A stretch of 9,993 bases of DNA from Micavibrio sp. (lineage in GTDB: Bacteria > Pseudomonadota > Alphaproteobacteria > Micavibrionales > Micavibrionaceae): assembly GCA_027066695.1 (NCBI GenBank), contig JAMONE010000142.1, forward strand, positions 1 through 9,993. Direction: 5' to 3'. Below the pieces are notes generated by a model, which worked only from the letters and a program-made list of their open reading frames with translations, had not been told where the DNA came from and did no database searches. The position numbers and the translations under genes were made by a program. This document shows positions 6,235 to 9,993 of this stretch, piece after piece (the stretch's first letter is position 1; every line of letters begins with the position of its first letter).

Positions 6235-6723
6235 TTAATGTTTTTCATATGGGTTTTTTATATTCAGCATTTCGAGAATATCAATCTCCAGCTCTTCCAT
6301 TTCTTGTGCTTCGTCGTTTGTTTCATGATCGTAATGCAGCAAGTGCAAGCATCCGTGAACTAGCATATGGGTGAAGTGATTTTTGACCTTTTTATTTTGT
6401 TCGGCGGCTTCTTTTGCAATAGTCTCATAGGCAAAAACTATATCACCTAATCCCAAAAACGGCGCAGGAGCAACTAGCGTTTCTGCGTCAGTTTGTGGAA
6501 ATGATAAAACATTTGTAGGCGCATCTTTATTGCGGTGTTTTTTGTTAAGCTCTTGGATAAAGCTGTCATTTGCCAAGACAATGCTTATTTCTATATGGGG
6601 GATCGTCTCTATAAGAAGATTTGTTATATGCGCTATTATAAAGCGTGTTTGTTCGTCAATATCTGGATATTTTTTTGTCCATTTATCGTCTTTTATATCT
6701 ATATCAATTTCGAGAATAGGCAT
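6235..6723 (-). CDS. ybeY: Endoribonuclease / rRNA maturation factor YbeY
   Basis: YbeY is a metal-dependent single-strand RNase acting in 16S rRNA 3'-end maturation and ribosome quality control. The product is 162 aa, near family length. Family motifs are LNKKHRNKDAPTNVLSFP (59-76), LGDIVFAYETIAKEA (92-106) and the metal-binding HGCLHLLHYDH (123-133), with ligands His123, His127 and His133. The usual glycine of HLxGYDH is His130 here, giving a fourth histidine. ATG 6723 lies only 3 bp after the phoH stop with no obvious Shine-Dalgarno, so it is probably translated by coupling. Its position between phoH and corC matches the E. coli ybeZ-ybeY-ybeX order. Confidence 0.96.
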   Translation of the reverse strand: MPILEIDIDIKDDKWTKKYPDIDEQTRFIIAHITNLLIETIPHIEISIVLANDSFIQELNKKHRNKDAPTNVLSFPQTDAETLVAPAPFLGLGDIVFAYETIAKEAAEQNKKVKNHFTHMLVHGCLHLLHYDHETNDEAQEMEELEIDILEMLNIKNPYEKH

Positions 6724-6726
6724 GGG

Positions 6727-7686
6727 TTATTTATTGTTCTTTTCATAGGCACTGATTATTTTACGAACCAGATTATGGCGGATTACGTCTTTTCCTTCGA
6801 ATGTAATAAACCCTATATCCTTAACTCCGTCAAGTATATCAATGGCTTCACTTAAGCCTGATTTTACATGCGCAGGTAAATCGGTTTGCGTAGCGTCGCC
6901 TGTTATGACCATGTGTGATGCTTCGCCCATGCGCGTTAGGAACATTTTCATCTGCGCAGTAGTCGTGTTTTGCGCTTCATCAAGTATAACGAATGATCGC
7001 GCCAGCGTGCGCCCGCGCATAAAAGCAAGCGGTGCAATTTCAATCTCGCCGATCTCCATTTTCTTCATAAGGAAATCCCACGGCAGCATATCATGAAGCG
7101 CATCATATATAGGGCGCAAATAAGGGTCGATCTTTTCCTTCATATCACCAGGTAGAAAACCTAAATTCTCGCCAGCCTCGACGGCGGGGCGCGTAAATAT
7201 AAGCTTTTCCACTGTGCCTTGCAGATACATATCAACGCCAGCCGCAACCGAGAGATATGTCTTACCCGTTCCCGCAGGGCCAAGGCCAAACACCATGTCG
7301 TGCTTATTGATAAGCTTTAGGTATTTTTCCTGGTTGGGCGAGCGCGGTACAATAGTTTTATTCTTGGTCTTTATAACGATTTGATTCGTATCATTTTTGG
7401 AAGAACTCTTGGCTTTGCCAGAGCTTAAAAAACGTAGCTCTCCGTCAATATCGGCGCGAGTAATGTTATGTCGCTCTTCATCTTTTAGACGATTATAAAG
7501 TGTTTCAAGCACAGTTTTTGCTTTGTTGATGGGCTTTTCATAACCACTAACGCGCAGCAAATTACCGCGATCAGATATATGTATATCCAGCTTTTTTTCA
7601 AGATATGATAAATGATCGTTATATTCACCAAATAGAAAGGGAACGAGATCATTATCCGAAAATTCTAATATAAGCTCTTTGGTCAA
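6727..7686 (-). CDS. PhoH-family ATPase (YbeZ-like)
   Basis: Cytoplasmic P-loop ATPase of the PhoH/YbeZ family, predicted to act with YbeY in RNA processing. It is 319 aa. An N-terminal KH-like region (about 1-90, ISDRGNLLRVSGYEKPINKA) precedes the ATPase domain. The Walker A motif is GPAGTGKT (136-143, Lys142). Walker B is FVILDEAQN (232-240), and sensor-type TGDATQTDLP (262-271) follows. The start codon is TTG at 7686. There is an in-frame stop only five codons upstream and no in-frame ATG before the conserved region. AAAGG (7693-7697) stands 6 nt before the TTG, which supports it. The gene follows miaB by 67 bp and is 3 bp from ybeY. The symbol is left empty because phoH and ybeZ are both used for this family. 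Confidence 0.95.
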   Translation of the reverse strand: MTKELILEFSDNDLVPFLFGEYNDHLSYLEKKLDIHISDRGNLLRVSGYEKPINKAKTVLETLYNRLKDEERHNITRADIDGELRFLSSGKAKSSSKNDTNQIVIKTKNKTIVPRSPNQEKYLKLINKHDMVFGLGPAGTGKTYLSVAAGVDMYLQGTVEKLIFTRPAVEAGENLGFLPGDMKEKIDPYLRPIYDALHDMLPWDFLMKKMEIGEIEIAPLAFMRGRTLARSFVILDEAQNTTTAQMKMFLTRMGEASHMVITGDATQTDLPAHVKSGLSEAIDILDGVKDIGFITFEGKDVIRHNLVRKIISAYEKNNK

Positions 7687-7733
7687 TTTGCGCCTTTGTC
7701 TTTATGAACACATAACTACAGTATAGCGCAAAT
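7686..7733 (-). repeat. Inverted repeat flanking the phoH ribosome binding site
   Basis: ATTTGCGC (minus strand, 7733-7726) and GCGCAAAT (7693-7686) are exact 8 bp complements separated by 32 bp. The downstream arm covers the last G of the AAAGG Shine-Dalgarno, the 6 nt spacer and the first base of the TTG start. In a read-through mRNA from miaB the arms could pair and cover the phoH start. TATACT (7725-7720), next to the upstream arm, might instead be a -10 box, in which case that arm would not be transcribed. Confidence 0.4.
7693..7697 (-). promoter_or_regulatory. Ribosome binding site supporting the TTG start of phoH
   Basis: AAAGG on the minus strand, 6 nt before the TTG at 7686. With the in-frame stop close upstream and no alternative ATG, it decides the start. 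Confidence 0.65.
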
Positions 7734-7753
7734 ATATGAAAAAATATATAAAT

Positions 7754-9112
7754 TTACGCCACATCATCAGCCATAACAATATCACCCGTGAGGGAATTAT
7801 CGAAAGCTTCGGTGATTTTAACATCTACTATATTACCGATAAGGCGTTCATTGCCGTTTACATACACGGATTGAGAGTAGGGGCTGCGCCCGCTTAGTTG
7901 GCCTTGTTTCCTGCCTTTTCGATCAAAGAGTATAGGCAAAACTTTACCCTCACAGCTTTTGTTAAAGGCGGCTTGTTGCTCGTTTATCAGAGCTTGGAAG
8001 CGCTTTAATCGCTCGGATGCTATATGCTCGGGAACAAGTGCGGCTTGCAGATTTGCGGCGGGAGTTCCAGGGCGCGCGCTATATTTGAAGGAATAGCACG
8101 AGGCGTATCCAACGGTGCGCGCTAGCTCAAGGCTATCTTCGAAATCTTGATCTGTCTCACCTGGAAAGCCGATGATATAATCAGAGGAAAAAGCAATATC
8201 AGGGCGAGCTTTTCTAAGTTTGGCAATCACATCGAGATATATGTCTGTTTTATGCTTGCGGTTCATTGCTTCTAGTATTTTGTTCGAGCCACTTTGAACG
8301 GGTAGATGCAAGAAAGGCATAAGCTTTTGCACCTCGCCATGCACGCGAATTAAATCATCATCCATATCACGCGGATGAGATGTGGAATAGCGAACACGCT
8401 CCAGCCCCTTAATCTCTGATATATTGCGGATAAGTTCGGCTAGCCCTACGGCTCTGCCATTCTTGCCCGCGCCATGAAAGGCATTCACATTTTGTCCCAG
8501 CAGCATAATTTCAAGTGCGCCTTGATCGACTAGCCTATGCGCTTCGTCCATTATTTCTTGCGCAGAGCGTGAATATTCACCGCCGCGAGTATATGGCACA
8601 ACGCAAAATGTACAGAATTTATCGCAGCCTTCTTGAATAGATAAATACGCCGCCGAGCCCTCTATAGTGTGTTGGTCGGGCAGGTGATCGAATTTTGATA
8701 CGCTCGGGAATTCGGTGTTTATAACGCGCTCTCCGCCCCCCGCTTTTATCACCATCTCGGGAAGCTCGTGATAGGTTTGAGGGCCGAAAACCATGCTTAC
8801 ATATGGTGCGCGCTCAAGGATGAAATCACCTTCGGCTTGCGCAACGCAGCCAGCAACGGCGATAATCATTTTACCGCCCGCAGCTTCTTTTTCTTCTTTA
8901 TGCACGCGCAGCCGTCCAAGCTCGGAGAATACTTTGTCAGTGGCTTTCTCGCGGATATGGCAGGTATTAAGGATCATCATATCCGCGCCCTCGGGAGCGT
9001 CCACAGTTTTGTAACCAAGTGCGGATAATATATCGCTCATGCGGTTGCTGTCATAGACATTCATCTGACAGCCCCATGTTTTAATAAATAGTTTCTTATG
9101 CGCGTTTGTCAT
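7754..9112 (-). CDS. miaB: tRNA-2-methylthio-N6-dimethylallyladenosine synthase MiaB
   Basis: MiaB is a radical-SAM methylthiotransferase that adds a 2-methylthio group to i6A37 of tRNAs reading UNN codons. From the start at 9112 the product is 452 aa. The N-terminal UPF0004 domain holds the auxiliary [4Fe-4S] ligands Cys15 (TWGCQMN), Cys51 (LNTCHIREKA) and Cys89 (VAGCVAQAEG). The radical SAM core has CxxxCxxC as GCDKFCTFCVVPYTRG, with Cys163, Cys167 and Cys170. A TRAM domain (about 380-452) ends the protein. In-frame ATGs at 9133 and 9127 would add up to seven residues (MNMLKVI) but lack a ribosome binding site. GAAGG (9118-9122), 5 nt before 9112, favours the shorter form. It heads the miaB-phoH-ybeY-corC-lnt block and is divergent from the dehydrogenase gene. 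Confidence 0.97.
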   Translation of the reverse strand: MTNAHKKLFIKTWGCQMNVYDSNRMSDILSALGYKTVDAPEGADMMILNTCHIREKATDKVFSELGRLRVHKEEKEAAGGKMIIAVAGCVAQAEGDFILERAPYVSMVFGPQTYHELPEMVIKAGGGERVINTEFPSVSKFDHLPDQHTIEGSAAYLSIQEGCDKFCTFCVVPYTRGGEYSRSAQEIMDEAHRLVDQGALEIMLLGQNVNAFHGAGKNGRAVGLAELIRNISEIKGLERVRYSTSHPRDMDDDLIRVHGEVQKLMPFLHLPVQSGSNKILEAMNRKHKTDIYLDVIAKLRKARPDIAFSSDYIIGFPGETDQDFEDSLELARTVGYASCYSFKYSARPGTPAANLQAALVPEHIASERLKRFQALINEQQAAFNKSCEGKVLPILFDRKGRKQGQLSGRSPYSQSVYVNGNERLIGNIVDVKITEAFDNSLTGDIVMADDVA

Positions 9113-9117
9113 GATAA

Positions 9118-9122
9118 CCTTC
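9118..9122 (-). promoter_or_regulatory. Ribosome binding site selecting the miaB start at 9112
   Basis: GAAGG on the minus strand, 5 nt before ATG 9112. It lies within what would be coding sequence if translation began at 9133 or 9127, and no comparable site precedes those ATGs. Confidence 0.6.
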
Positions 9123-9171
9123 AACATATTCATATTTTTTTATCTGTGTCATAAACCATAAAGTTTTACGA

Positions 9172-9993
9172 ATGAAAAGAACAATTTTAGCTCTGCAACC
9201 TTTATTGCATAACGAGATGGTTAAATTAGAGGAGCAATTTAACGTTATCCGTCTTTGGGAAAGCCACACGCCCGATCAGGTGATTATTGATAAAAGCGAT
9301 GAAATTGTCGCTATTGTTTCCACATATAATTGCGCGGGGGTAAGCAAACGTTTAATGGAGGCTTTGCCTAGCCTTGAAATTATTGCGCAATATGGCGTTG
9401 GGTTTGATAATATAGATGTAATTGCCGCCAAAGAGCGTGAGATAATTGTTAGCAATACTCCTGATGTTGTAACTAATGATACAGCCGATATGGCTTTGTT
9501 CATGATATTGGCTCTGGCTCGTAGAGCGGTAGAGGCTGATATGTATGTGCGCGTGGGTCGTTGGCAATCTTCGATAGCATCGATGGGGACAGCTTTATCA
9601 GACAAAACCGTGGGGATAGTTGGGCTTGGTAAAATCGGTCAAGCTATCGCCAGCAGGGCTTTGGCATTTAACATGAAGGTCATTTATCACTCTCGCAGTA
9701 AAAAAGATTCGCCTTATGAATATTATGAGAATTTAATTGAAATGGCGAGTATGACGAATTTCTTGATTGTGGCTTGCGCAGCAAATGAAGATACAAAAAA
9801 TATTATTGATTATAAGGTGCTGGATGCTTTAGGCTCTAAGGGCTATCTGGTGAATATCGCGCGGGGCAGCATTGTTAATGAACAGGATTTGCTGATAGCC
9901 CTACATAATAAGTCCATTGCAGGAGCGGGGCTTGATGTTTTCGCGGATGAGCCGAATGTGCCGCAAGAGATGATAAAGATGGATAATGTTGTA
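9172..9993 (+). CDS. D-2-hydroxyacid dehydrogenase, hydroxypyruvate/glyoxylate reductase type (3' end outside window)
   Basis: An NAD(P)-dependent oxidoreductase of the D-isomer 2-hydroxyacid dehydrogenase family. From ATG 9172, 274 codons run open to the window edge; a complete member has about 310-330. The substrate-side motif is QYGVGFDNID (73-82). The nucleotide-binding GLGKIG (151-156) is followed by VIYHSRSKK (170-178). VNIARGSIVNE (227-237) carries catalytic Arg231 and AGLDVFADEPNVP (252-264) carries Glu260. The catalytic His should lie just beyond the edge. The Ser-Arg after the second beta strand, where NAD enzymes usually have Asp, suggests NADPH preference and resembles hydroxypyruvate reductase 2/hydroxyphenylpyruvate reductase-like enzymes; exact substrate is not decidable. 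It is transcribed divergently from miaB across about 59 bp. No strong Shine-Dalgarno is visible. Confidence 0.92.
   Translation, partial: MKRTILALQPLLHNEMVKLEEQFNVIRLWESHTPDQVIIDKSDEIVAIVSTYNCAGVSKRLMEALPSLEIIAQYGVGFDNIDVIAAKEREIIVSNTPDVVTNDTADMALFMILALARRAVEADMYVRVGRWQSSIASMGTALSDKTVGIVGLGKIGQAIASRALAFNMKVIYHSRSKKDSPYEYYENLIEMASMTNFLIVACAANEDTKNIIDYKVLDALGSKGYLVNIARGSIVNEQDLLIALHNKSIAGAGLDVFADEPNVPQEMIKMDNVV

Noticed and set aside
5347..6363. Long plus-strand reading frames opposite corC and ybeY (5347-5829, 5926-6363)
   Set aside because: They are antisense shadows: serine- and isoleucine-rich translations with no family features, lying over genes with clear motifs.
6530..6855. Plus-strand reading frames with hydrophobic stretches opposite ybeY and the phoH 3' end
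   Set aside because: Antisense to two conserved genes, with no ribosome binding site or recognisable domain; hydrophobicity follows from AT-rich codons.
9276..9605. Minus-strand reading frames of 109 and 71 codons at the right end
   Set aside because: They lie opposite the plus-strand dehydrogenase, whose uninterrupted frame and catalytic motifs are clear.
1..9993. CRISPR array, insertion sequence, prophage, toxin-antitoxin or other defence system
   Set aside because: No regularly spaced repeats, transposase, integrase or defence-family proteins are seen; all large open frames belong to conserved core families.

Overview
The window looks like a core-genome segment of an AT-rich alphaproteobacterium. 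The evidence is protein content plus gene order. Ten genes on the minus strand read miaB > phoH > ybeY > corC/hlyC-like > lnt > XRE-family regulator > metK > trmB > rimP > nusA. The first five are the same block as E. coli miaB-ybeZ-ybeY-ybeX-lnt. The lnt-regulator-metK-trmB-rimP-nusA continuation is, from memory, typical of Alphaproteobacteria. Base composition (many A/T runs, frequent ATA, AAT and TTA codons, judged by eye) and two kinds of dispersed-type palindromic elements suggest a low-GC lineage. I cannot place it more precisely.

Layout from left to right: the 5' part of nusA (1-367, runs off the left edge) and rimP (379-876). A 194 bp gap follows, holding a palindromic element (892-952), an intrinsic terminator (977-1006) and a promoter-like pair (1035-1063). 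Next are trmB (start 1814 or 1778), a 72 bp composite palindromic element (1789-1860) that runs into the trmB 5' end, and metK (1875-3059). A terminator (3131-3155) separates metK from the XRE regulator (3174-3644). An AT-rich 193 bp regulatory gap comes before lnt (3838-5271). corC (5271-6194), ybeY (6235-6723), phoH (6727-7686, TTG start) and miaB (7754-9112) are tightly packed. A divergent plus-strand gene begins at 9172: a D-2-hydroxyacid dehydrogenase cut by the right edge at codon 274.

Functionally most of this is RNA and translation housekeeping. MiaB and TrmB modify tRNA, YbeY and PhoH act in rRNA/RNA processing, RimP matures the 30S subunit and NusA controls transcription. MetK makes the S-adenosylmethionine that both MiaB and TrmB consume. 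Lnt completes lipoprotein acylation in the inner membrane. No stretch longer than 300 bp lacks a gene.

I found no CRISPR array, insertion sequence, tRNA, phage gene or previously undescribed system. The points worth a second look are small. The palindromic element supplies the apparent start of trmB. Lnt lacks its usual C-terminal membrane helix. A terminator sits in front of rimP-nusA. The phoH start can be sequestered by an inverted repeat. YbeY has a Gly-to-His change in its metal motif.
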